A stretch of DNA of 44,708 bases, from NCBI GenBank assembly GCA_031269335.1, contig JAISZI010000060.1:1-44708 (forward strand), given 5' to 3'. This DNA comes from Puniceicoccales bacterium. Lineage in GTDB: Bacteria; Verrucomicrobiota; Verrucomicrobiia; Opitutales; UBA953. Numbering within the stretch: the stretch's first letter is position 1; each line of letters starts with the position of its first letter. The position numbers and the translations under genes are program-made. Below the pieces are notes generated by a model, which made no database searches, was not told the DNA's origin, and was given only the letters and a program-made list of their open reading frames with translations. Shown in pieces: positions 25,997-33,329 of this stretch.

Positions 25997-26467
25997 ATGG
26001 GAGGCGGAGGCGGAGGCGGCGACAGCGGCGAACCAGAGTTCCAAGTCGCACCAATGATAGACGTGCTACTCGTCTTGCTCATCTTCTTTATGAGCATCAC
26101 ATCAGCACAGGTCTTGAAGGTTGACAAAAACATACAACTCCCGCTCGCCGTTCACGGCGTTAAACGCGACGACAAAGCCGCGGCGGGACTCATCAATATC
26201 TCGTGGAACGAAGCCACGAAATCACCAACTTTCAAACTCGACGACAAACTCATTCTCGACGCCGACACAAAATCCGCTTACATTGACGGCTCAAAAGAAC
26301 CCGTCGTCGAATTACTGAAAAAACGCAAAGGAAACAACGAACAATTCCGCCTCCTCATCCGCGCCGACAAAAAAGTTCAGGCAAAATTTGTCGACCGCGC
26401 TCTCCGCTGGGGCGCAGAAGCCGAAGTCGCCAACATCGCCTTCTCCGGAGTTAACAACGAAAATTAA
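25997..26467 (+). CDS. exbD: ExbD/TolR biopolymer transport protein
   Basis: A 156-aa protein with a cytoplasmic Gly-rich start (MGGGGGGGDSGEPEFQ), one membrane helix (about 17-40, APMIDVLLVLLIFFMSITSA) holding the essential Asp22, and a periplasmic domain (about 45-156). The conserved Asp is the proton-translocating residue of the family. AAAGGAA eight bases before the ATG is one of the better ribosome sites in the operon. Seven consecutive glycines at the N-terminus are unusual. It pairs with the ExbB upstream and a second, shorter ExbD 13 bp downstream. It differs from that paralogue in the periplasmic half, so the two may form a heteromeric stator. Confidence 0.92.
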   Translation: MGGGGGGGDSGEPEFQVAPMIDVLLVLLIFFMSITSAQVLKVDKNIQLPLAVHGVKRDDKAAAGLINISWNEATKSPTFKLDDKLILDADTKSAYIDGSKEPVVELLKKRKGNNEQFRLLIRADKKVQAKFVDRALRWGAEAEVANIAFSGVNNEN

Positions 26468-26480
26468 CTAACCACCACCC

Positions 26481-26933
26481 ATGCGACAACAAGAAAACAA
26501 AAGCCCCGGCGATCTCGGCTTCCAAATCGCTCCCATGATCGACGTCGTCTTCGTCATCATGCTCTTCTTCATGGTCATGGCAGGCGCCGTCAAAGTCGAA
26601 TTCGAACTAAAAATTAAACTGCCAGGCGACTCCGAAGCTGCCGCATCCCAAGAAATACCCGACGAACTTACCATCGCCATAACCGAAAAAGGACAAGTCT
26701 CTATAAACGATAGCAACGTGGATACTCCCCAATCCAAAGAACTCAGACAACTCTATATCGAAATATGTAAACTGAGAGAAAACGCGCGCCGCGCCAAAAC
26801 AAAACTCCTCGTCACCGTCCAAGCCGACGAAACAACTGTTTACGAACGCATCGCACTCGTCCTTGACACCCTCGCACAAGCAGAAGCAAACGAAAACGTA
26901 ACCTTCTCCATCGGTGAAGCCGAAGAAGTTTAA
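26481..26933 (+). CDS. exbD: Second ExbD/TolR-type protein
   Basis: A 150-aa protein starting MRQQENKSPGDLGFQIAPMI. The single membrane helix (about 17-37) contains the conserved Asp21, and the periplasmic part (about 45-150) has a linker followed by a small alpha/beta domain (TKLLVTVQADETTVYERIAL, then VLDTLAQAEANENVTFSIGE). It begins 13 bp after the first ExbD and is the last gene of the operon; 162 bp without a clear terminator separate it from the GH106 gene. A paired ExbD of different length is the normal arrangement in several PVC and Bacteroidota proton-channel operons. The function is presumably energy transduction for an unidentified outer-membrane process. Confidence 0.92.
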   Translation: MRQQENKSPGDLGFQIAPMIDVVFVIMLFFMVMAGAVKVEFELKIKLPGDSEAAASQEIPDELTIAITEKGQVSINDSNVDTPQSKELRQLYIEICKLRENARRAKTKLLVTVQADETTVYERIALVLDTLAQAEANENVTFSIGEAEEV

Positions 26934-27095
26934 CCTAACAGTGCCTCTGTCAAAAAAACAACATATTATCGTAAATTACCCTGCGCCTAATATGCAAAGT
27001 TGCTGTGCGTTTATTCGTAGAAATCGAATCGCGACTCCGCACGCGCACCGTCCCACTTGAACATTCAATAACACACAAATCCACCAGTCAAAAAC

Positions 27096-29519
27096 ATGAA
27101 ACACTGCGGTTGGTTTCTTAACACTATCTTTGTAGGAGCACTCTTAACAGCACTCCCGCAAACACAAAACATCCACGCACAAGAAACAGCAGAAACGCTG
27201 CATTCTCTCGCCCGTAAATTCAACGCACCGTCCGATGAATATAGACCCTTTGTCTGGTGGCATTGGATGGGAAGCAACTTTTCTAAGTACGGAATCACCA
27301 AAGACTTGGAAGCAATGAAAAATGCCGGTATCGGCGGTGCTACAATTTTCAATTTGGCATCCGCCGTGCAGGAAACACATGCGCCGACCAAAAATAATCC
27401 CTGGCCACACCAAACCTACCGCAGCCCGGAATACTGGGACGCCTTGCGCTTTACCGCCGCCGAAGCTAAACGACTCGGATTGAAGCTCGGCATCCAAAAT
27501 TCACCAGGATACGCGACCAGCGGCGGACCATGGATATCCGAAGAACAAGGCATGCAGACTCTCGTATCAAACAGAAAAAAAATTACCGGGAATCAATGGA
27601 TAAACGCACGTATAGAAAAGCCGGAACTGCCCGTTTATGGCGGCTACGGCACAACAAGAAAACGCGCGACTTTTTACAAAGACGTCGCAGTCATGGCGGT
27701 TCCTGTAAAAGCAGATGTAAGCGCTTCCGAAATACTCGATATTAGCGACCGAATGGACGCATCAGGCACCTTAAATTGGCAGGCACCCGAAGGTGAATGG
27801 ACAATTTATCGCATCGGACACGCGCCAACAATGGCAAACCCGCATCCCCTCCCGGATGACATTATCGGAAAAACGCTCGAAGTAGATAAAATGAGCCGCG
27901 AAGCCAACACCTATTATTGGCAAGAAATGATCGACCCCCTGCTCGTTCATTTGAAGGAATACATCGGGAACACCTTCACTTTTGTTCACATCGATAGCTA
28001 CGAAGCAGGTTCGCAACACTGGACACCCAGTTTCCGCAACGAATTTATCCGCCGAAAAGGCTACGATCCACTCCCCTGGATTGCCCTGCGCTACTCAATC
28101 GGAAAACGCAGCGATATTGATTTGTTTAACGCCGATTATCGCTTCGTCATAAACCGACTCTTTATTGATAACGGATGGGCGGTCGCACGGGATATGATAC
28201 ACAAAGCCGGATTACAGCTTTATTGGGAACCCTACTCAGGACAGTTCGATCAATACGAATCCGTATCGCTCTCCGACGTGCCAATGGATGAATTCTGGAC
28301 AGGCGGAAGTGGCAAGATCGGGCAAACAACTTTTTCAGCAGCGAAATACTATGGAAAACGAATCGTCGCCGCAGAAGCATTCACAGGGCGCCCAGAAATC
28401 AGTAAATACACCGAAGACCCCGCATTCCTAAAACGTTCTGCTGACGGCAGCTTCGTATCAGGCGTTAATTGGATGTTTCTACACCACTGGGTTCACCAAC
28501 CCTTTGACGACAAATACCAACCCGGTATGGGCATGGGCTGGTGGGGCACACACTTCGGTCGCCACCAAACATGGATCAAACCCGGAAAAGCATTCTTTAC
28601 CTACCTCGCACGCTGCCAAATGTTACTCCAACAAGGAACTTACGTCAATTCAAAAGAAGGTATCATCCACCGAAAAACGCCAGAGGCGGACATTTTCTTC
28701 GTAATCAATCAAGACACTAAAATAAAAAAAACTTATGCGTTCCCTGTTAAAGGCAGAACCCCAGAACTCTGGGACGCATACAGCGGAACGATCCACCAAA
28801 CAACCCACTGGCGGACACAATCCGATTTAACACATATAGACCTAAATCTCGCCCCTAACCAATCGATGTTCGTAATTTTCCCACACCGCAAAAGCACCTA
28901 TAATATCCTGCCCGAAATAGAAGTCTTAACTGAAACCCCACTCCCTATAACTGGTGAATGGAACATCCTCTTTGAACCAAAACTTGAAAAACCCTTCACC
29001 AAAGTATTTCCAGCATTGGTCGATTTCGGCAAACAAGATGATGCCGCCTTAAAGTATTTCTCCGGAACGGCAAAATACGAAAAAAGTATTAATATAGTTC
29101 CCGAAACATTAGACAAAAATAAAAGAATTGTCCTCGACCTCGGCGAACTTCACGACATCGCAGAATTAGAAATCAACGGACAAAACGCCGGCGTACTCTG
29201 GTCACCTCCGTATAAAATAAATATCACACCACATCTGAAGTCCGGCGAAAATAAAATTGCTGTTTATATAACAACTAACTGGGCAAACCGCCTGATCGGA
29301 GACGAACAACACCCTCCGGATTTCCAATGGGGAACCGACCGCGGAGAAGAAAGAGGACGCGCAATGAAAGCCTATCCAGACTGGTTCATCAACAACCAAC
29401 CACGCCCTTCCCAAGGTCGAAAAACTTTCAATATCTGGTATTATTTCCGCAAAAACTCCCCCCTCCAACCTGCCGGCCTAATCGGACCAGTCAGAATTCT
29501 CCAACAAACACTAAAATAA
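27096..29519 (+). CDS. GH106-type alpha-L-rhamnosidase, exported
   Basis: An 807-aa exported glycoside hydrolase. Residues 1-28 are a signal peptide (MKHCGWFLNTIFVGALLTAL). The catalytic barrel begins RPFVWWHWMGSNFSKYGITK and continues KDLEAMKNAGIGGATIFNLA, LGLKLGIQNSPGYATSGGPW and FTFVHIDSYEAGSQHWT, a GH106-type acid region; QLYWEPYSGQFDQYESVSLS and WMFLHHWVHQPF follow. A C-terminal beta-sandwich (about 610-807) shows galactose-binding-like folds (KRIVLDLGELHDIAELEING, IAVYITTNWANRLIG). It would release terminal L-rhamnose from pectin or exopolysaccharide. The gene is more A-rich than the upstream operon. It borders the repeat/IS region and may belong to a glycan-utilisation set with the GH95 gene at 33330, but no transporter is seen. 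Confidence 0.85.
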   Translation: MKHCGWFLNTIFVGALLTALPQTQNIHAQETAETLHSLARKFNAPSDEYRPFVWWHWMGSNFSKYGITKDLEAMKNAGIGGATIFNLASAVQETHAPTKNNPWPHQTYRSPEYWDALRFTAAEAKRLGLKLGIQNSPGYATSGGPWISEEQGMQTLVSNRKKITGNQWINARIEKPELPVYGGYGTTRKRATFYKDVAVMAVPVKADVSASEILDISDRMDASGTLNWQAPEGEWTIYRIGHAPTMANPHPLPDDIIGKTLEVDKMSREANTYYWQEMIDPLLVHLKEYIGNTFTFVHIDSYEAGSQHWTPSFRNEFIRRKGYDPLPWIALRYSIGKRSDIDLFNADYRFVINRLFIDNGWAVARDMIHKAGLQLYWEPYSGQFDQYESVSLSDVPMDEFWTGGSGKIGQTTFSAAKYYGKRIVAAEAFTGRPEISKYTEDPAFLKRSADGSFVSGVNWMFLHHWVHQPFDDKYQPGMGMGWWGTHFGRHQTWIKPGKAFFTYLARCQMLLQQGTYVNSKEGIIHRKTPEADIFFVINQDTKIKKTYAFPVKGRTPELWDAYSGTIHQTTHWRTQSDLTHIDLNLAPNQSMFVIFPHRKSTYNILPEIEVLTETPLPITGEWNILFEPKLEKPFTKVFPALVDFGKQDDAALKYFSGTAKYEKSINIVPETLDKNKRIVLDLGELHDIAELEINGQNAGVLWSPPYKINITPHLKSGENKIAVYITTNWANRLIGDEQHPPDFQWGTDRGEERGRAMKAYPDWFINNQPRPSQGRKTFNIWYYFRKNSPLQPAGLIGPVRILQQTLK

Positions 29520-29754
29520 AAATTATCCCACCCGCAATCTTCCAGTCTCACACAAAGCCACGAAACCGCAGAGGAAGAAAAGAGGAGTGAGGAAAGAGGG
29601 AGGCAAACGGTAATTGCCCCCTCCCCTTTTGTGTTTTTTGTGCCTTCTGTGGTTCCTCCTCTAAGCAACCACAAAAAGCACAAAAAGAGGCAAGAGGCAA
29701 AAGGCATAGGAAAGAGGAAAAAGAAAAGAGGAAAGAGGGGGAAATGGAGGGAAA
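29520..29754. other. Non-coding region with long imperfect hairpin
   Basis: No gene is supported. The stretch after the GH106 stop is purine-rich. TTTTTTGTGCCTTCTGTGGTT (29634-29654) pairs, with two mismatches, with the region 29667-29687 (AACCACAAAAAGCACAAAAA plus G), giving a roughly 20-bp stem with a 12-base loop. Similar simple Cys/Leu/Phe-coding stretches recur between genes in many bacteria, so this is likely a dispersed repeat rather than a gene. Confidence 0.6.
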
Positions 29755-30326
29755 GCCCCAACGGGGCGGCTCCAATATAGCCCAGGGCAACGCCCTGGGT
29801 TTGGAGGGAAAGGGAGGGAAAAAGCCCCAAAGGGGCGGCCCCAATATAGCCCAGGGCAACGGGCCCTGGGTTTGGAGGGAAAGGGAAACCATAGCTCCAA
29901 CGGGGCGGCTCTAATATAGCCCAGGGCAACGGGCCCTGGGTTTGGAGGGAAAGGGAAACCATAGCCCCAACGGGGCGGCTCTAATATAGCCCAGGGCCAC
30001 GCCCTGGGATTGAGGTCATCAACACCATAAGCCCCAAAGGGGCGGCCCCAATCCCCAGCTCGGGGCAGCGCCCCGGGCTATCATCGGGATGCGCCGTTGG
30101 CGCGGGTAAATTGGGGTGGCCGTTGCCTTCGCCCCACCCTTCCCCAGGGCGTTGCCCTAGGAAATGCTTGGTGCCGCCCCGTTGGGGCTTTATTTTTGTG
30201 GTTGTCCAATACCCAGGGCGTTGCCCTGGGCTATCTTAGAGCCGCCCCTTTGGGGCTTTGATTTTTGCGGTTGCCCAATACCCAGGGCGTTGCCCTGGGC
30301 TAACTTAGAGCCGCCCCTTTGGGGCT
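29755..30326. repeat. Cluster of eight GC-palindrome units in two opposed blocks
   Basis: Units at about 29755, 29824, 29894, 29964 and 30031 read GCCCCAAAGGGGC-GGC...CCCAGGGC-AAC-GCCCTGGG, the reverse complement of the 2374-2561 array. Units at 30143, 30212 and 30281 read in the plus orientation. The fifth unit is degenerate (CGGGGCAGCGCCCCGGG). The centre, 30086-30119, holds a different 34-bp sequence with GCGCC-GTT-GGCGC, repeated exactly at 40151-40184. Spacing is about 67-75 bp within blocks. The last unit ends 20 bp before the left IS66 inverted repeat. No coding frame is supported. Confidence 0.9.
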
Positions 30327-30459
30327 TCGTGTGAGCCATCCTTTCGTAACCGTTCCCGAAAGTGCCCCCTTGACTTGGGACGCAGGGGGGGGTGCTGGGT
30401 TCTGGCGTTGGGTTTCTTTGCGCGGCTACTTTGCGGGCGGGTGGTGGGCTGGGACGGGG

Positions 30460-30957
30460 CTATTTTGGTTGTGTCCAGTTTTCGGGGGTTAGGGTTTCGG
30501 CTAATTGGCGTAGGGGGTTGTCTTGATAGTTTTTGTTTGCTATGGCGCGGGCGGCTTCTTGGTTTTGTTCGAGTTGGCGGAGGATGTCTTTTAGGTATTC
30601 TTGGGGGTTGTGTCCGTGGCGGCGGGCGCTGGCGATTAAGGTGTATAAAATGGCGGCGCGTTGACCGGCTTCGGGGGCGCCGATGAAGAGGTAGTTTTTG
30701 CGACCGAGCGCGCAGGGGCGAATGGCGTTTTCCACGCTGTTGTTGTCAATGCGAACGTCGCCGCGAACGTAGATTGCTTCGAGTTTTGTTTGGTGGTTAA
30801 AATAGTACCCGGCGGCTTGTCCGCAGCGGCTTTTAGGCAGTGCGATTTTTCTCCACGTTTGCATTGTTTCGTGGAGCAGGGGGAGGATTTTGGCGGCGAT
30901 TCGTTTGCGGCGTTTTTGACGGAAGAGTTCACGTCGCTGACGAAACGCGAGTTGTTC
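30460..30957 (-). pseudogene. C-terminal fragment of IS66 transposase (TnpC)
   Basis: The minus-strand frame encodes the end of a DDE transposase: EQLAFRQRRELFRQKRRK, a helical segment, then DVRIDNNSVENAIRPCALGR, KNYLFIGAPEAGQRAAILYT and RHGHNPQEYLKDILRQ. These match the IS66 TnpC C-terminus, including the conserved NN-x-VE-x-AIRP motif that carries the last catalytic Glu. The N-terminal helix-turn-helix, zinc and first two acidic catalytic regions are missing, so it cannot be active. Upstream, the same frame continues through tnpB in the wrong phase. The left boundary at 30957 is approximate. Confidence 0.85.
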
Positions 30958-31055
30958 TTGTTGTGTGGGTGGGTCGCTTCCGGGTGGCCATTTGCGGGAG
31001 CGGGCGCGGCGGCGGCGGCGGCGGCGCGATGGGAGCGGTTGACAACGGCGTTGCG

Positions 31056-31292
31056 AGGCCAAGCAAACGTCCCCTTTTCGAGACGCTTCGCGCAGACCCA
31101 AACACCAGTGCCGTCCCAAGCGAGGATTTTTACCCGCGAGTGAGCGCGGTTCGTGAAAACAAAAACCGAGTCGCTGCGCGGCTCTACGCCCAGCGACTCC
31201 GCCGCCAGTGCCCACAGCCCGGCAAAGTTTTTGCGCAAATCCACCGGCTCCACCGCCAGCAGGATTTTCGAATGAGAATTGAAAGAAAACAT
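31056..31292 (-). pseudogene. Truncated IS66 accessory protein TnpB
   Basis: The frame from the ATG at 31292 encodes about 79 residues typical of IS66 Orf2/TnpB: KILLAVEPVDLRKNFAGLWA, VFVFTNRAHSRVKILAWDGT and GVWVCAKRLEKGTFAWP. Full TnpB is about 110-120 aa; here the sequence leaves the family after FAWP and continues into unrelated Arg/Ala-rich sequence with a GCC tract, so the C-terminus is deleted. The deletion joins it out of phase to the remaining tnpC. TnpB is needed for IS66 transposition, so this copy is non-functional. Confidence 0.85.
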
Positions 31293-31354
31293 ACGCCCGC
31301 GATGTTAGCGGGCAGCGCAAAAAAAAGTTAGGGGGCACTTTCGGGAACAGTTAC

Positions 31355-31685
31355 CGTTGATAAAGGTCTCGGCGAACTCCTTGCAGCGATAGATAAAGTC
31401 GGCGAAAACGCCCTCACCTGCGCCGACGGTGCTGGCATTGATGGGCGTGCCCCAACCGCCCGAAATGACCGGCAAATCGCTCTTCACCAAGTATCGCAAA
31501 TGGCACTTGGAACCCCACCTTGAAAAATGGTAAGTTTTCCCAAAAGTTAGCGGGCACTTGCGGGAACGTTTACAAAGTTTCTGTTTTGCCATACATTGTC
31601 AGTTTACTCATTATATCCGTCCCCGTCACAGATATCCGGAATATACTCCTCTCTAACTTCTTTTAATACTACACCTCTTTTAATA
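31355..31685. other. Remnant region with a third IS66-like end
   Basis: No intact gene is supported. 31549-31573 (core GCGGGCACTTGCGGGAAC) matches the right IS66 inverted repeat at 21 of 25 positions in the same orientation, so a second related element end lies 219 bp beyond the first. The intervening 190 bp are open on the minus strand (31305-31592) but resemble nothing I know and include both IS ends; they are probably a decayed gene piece. A 17-bp sequence, TTTTAATACTACACCTC, is directly duplicated at 31661-31677 and 31678-31694, covering the stop codon of the next gene. Confidence 0.65.
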
Positions 31686-33197
31686 CTACACCTCTTTGAT
31701 TTTATTAAACGCCGCCTTACGAACATACCGATCGCTGTCGTTTTTAGCGATATCGGCAAGCACAGCACGGTCAGTGAGTTTTTTTACCGCTGCCTTGCGA
31801 ACTTCCCTCATGCTGTTGTTTTTAGCGATATCGGCAAGAGTTTTCTGGTCGGTGAGCCTCCAAACCGCCGCCTCGCGAACAAGCCCGTCGCTGTCATTTT
31901 TCGCGATATCGGCAAGCAAGGTCTGATCAGTCAGTTTACAAACCGCCGCCTCGCGAACAGCCCAATAGTCGGCATTTTTAGCGATATCGACAAACAAGGT
32001 CTGATCGGTGAGTTTTTCGACCGCTGCCTTGCGAACAGCCCAATCGCTGGTATTTTTCGCTACATCGGTCAGCAAAGTCCGATCGGTGAGGGTTTCTATC
32101 GCCGCCTTGCGAACTTCCAAATCGCTGGCATTTTGCGCTACGCCGGCAAGCAAAGTCTGATCGGTGAGTTTTCGAACCGCCGCCTCGCGAACAACCCATC
32201 CGCAGTCATTTTTCGCGATGTCGGCAAGCAAAGTCTGATCGGTGAGTTTTTCGACCGCCGCCTCGCGAACCTCCTCGTCGTCGGCATTTTGCGCTACGTC
32301 GGCAAGCAAAGTCTGGTCGGTGAGGTTTCGAACCGCCGCCTCGCAATTCCCCCAATCGCTGGCATTTTTCGCGATGTCGGCAAGAGCTTTCTGGTCGGTA
32401 AGTTTTATCAGCAAAGTCCGATCGGTAAGTTTTTCTGCCGCCGCCACACGAACATACCACTCGCTGTCATTTTTCGCGATATCGGTCAGCAAGGTCTGGT
32501 CGGTGAGTTTTTCAACCGCCGTCTTGCGAATCTCCGAATCGCTGGCATTTTTCGCGATGTCGGCAAGTAAAGTCTGGTCGGTGAGTTTTTCTATCGCCGC
32601 CACGCGAATCTCCGAGTCGCTGTCATTTTTTGCGATGTCGGCAAGTACTTTCTGGTCAGTGAGTTTTTCGACCGCCGCCTTACGAACGTCCCATTCGCTG
32701 GCATTTTTAGCGATGTCGGCAAGCAAAGTCTGATCGGTAAGTTTCTCTACCGCCGCCGCACGAATCTCCGAGTCGCTGTCATTTTTTGCGATGTAGGCAA
32801 GTACTTTCTGGTCAGTGAGTTTCTCTACCGCCGCCTTGCGAACATTCCATTCGCTGGCATTTTTAGCGATGTCGGCAAGGACAGTCTGGTCGGTGAGTCT
32901 CCAAACCGCCGCCTTGCGAACTCCCGACTTGCTGTCGTTTTTAGCGATATCGGCAAGGACAGTCTGGTCGGTAAGTTTTTCTACCGCCGCCCAGCGAACA
33001 TAATACCGACTGTCATTTTTCGCAAAATCGGCAAGCAAAGTCTGGTTGGTGAGTTTCTCAAACGCCGCCGCACGAACATAACGACCGCTGTCGTCTTGCA
33101 CCATGTCAGCCAGTTTTCTCGGGTCGGTTATTTTTTCAACAGCGCGGATTCCTCTTTCTTCATTTTCGCTTTTCCAAGCAGGTGTGAAACGTTCCAT
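31686..33197 (-). CDS. Solenoid protein of 18 HEAT/LRV-like 26-residue repeats
   Basis: A 503-aa cytoplasmic protein made almost entirely of 18 repeats with period 26 aa (78 bp), consensus KLTDQTLLADIAKNDSDxxV followed by RKAAVE. The pattern (hydrophobic helix, LADIAKN, VRKAA) resembles leucine-rich-repeat-variant or HEAT solenoids, which usually bind proteins. Repeat ten carries a 9-residue insertion, LTDRTLLIK, a partial duplication. Repeats 4-8 show a higher-order unit of two repeats (156 bp), implying recent expansion. No signal peptide, membrane segment or catalytic domain is visible; the N-terminus is only MERFTPAWKSENEERG. It sits beside the IS66 remnant and 132 bp downstream of the GH95 gene. 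The partner is unknown; a phase-variable or surface-directed role is only a possibility. Confidence 0.88.
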   Translation of the reverse strand: MERFTPAWKSENEERGIRAVEKITDPRKLADMVQDDSGRYVRAAAFEKLTNQTLLADFAKNDSRYYVRWAAVEKLTDQTVLADIAKNDSKSGVRKAAVWRLTDQTVLADIAKNASEWNVRKAAVEKLTDQKVLAYIAKNDSDSEIRAAAVEKLTDQTLLADIAKNASEWDVRKAAVEKLTDQKVLADIAKNDSDSEIRVAAIEKLTDQTLLADIAKNASDSEIRKTAVEKLTDQTLLTDIAKNDSEWYVRVAAAEKLTDRTLLIKLTDQKALADIAKNASDWGNCEAAVRNLTDQTLLADVAQNADDEEVREAAVEKLTDQTLLADIAKNDCGWVVREAAVRKLTDQTLLAGVAQNASDLEVRKAAIETLTDRTLLTDVAKNTSDWAVRKAAVEKLTDQTLFVDIAKNADYWAVREAAVCKLTDQTLLADIAKNDSDGLVREAAVWRLTDQKTLADIAKNNSMREVRKAAVKKLTDRAVLADIAKNDSDRYVRKAAFNKIKEV

Positions 33198-33283
33198 GAT
33201 TTTTTAGTTTTAGTTGTTTATTTGTCATGCAAAGGCGGGTATTTCAATCTTTTAAGCAGATAAGGTGGAATGAGAGCGCAGGG

Positions 33284-33305
33284 CGGCACAGCCTCGGCTG
33301 TGCCG
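33284..33305. other. Perfect GC hairpin between GH95 and the solenoid gene
   Basis: CGGCACAGC-CTCG-GCTGTGCCG is a 9-bp perfect stem with a four-base loop. On the plus strand it is followed by TTTGT, on the minus strand by no T-tract, so termination of the minus-strand GH95 transcript is not well supported. It may be a dispersed hairpin or weak terminator. Confidence 0.5.
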
Positions 33306-33329
33306 TTTGTAGCGAGGAGGTTATGGAAA

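Larger units (their letters stand above)
30346..31354. mobile_element. Internally deleted IS66-family element
   Basis: The ends are 25-bp inverted repeats with one mismatch, left 30346-30370 and right 31330-31354, sharing GTTCCCGAAAGTGCCCCCT and starting GTAAC, as IS66 termini usually begin GTAA. Between them on the minus strand lie the N-terminal two thirds of TnpB and the C-terminal part of TnpC; tnpA and most of tnpC are absent. The flanking 8-bp sequences do not match, so no target duplication is visible. At about 1 kb it could only move in trans. Confidence 0.85.

Noticed and set aside
29755-30326. Open frames through the palindrome units giving small Gly/Ala/Leu proteins
   Set aside because: All frames and both strands are open in these units, the sequence is conserved as palindromes, and no ribosome site exists.
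31305-31592. 95-codon minus-strand open frame beside IS66
   Set aside because: It runs through two IS-type inverted repeats, so it cannot be an original gene, though the middle may be a decayed fragment.
31686-33197. Possible CRISPR array, because of regular 78-bp repeats
   Set aside because: The repeats are coding, contiguous with no spacers, and vary at the third base as expected for a repeat protein.
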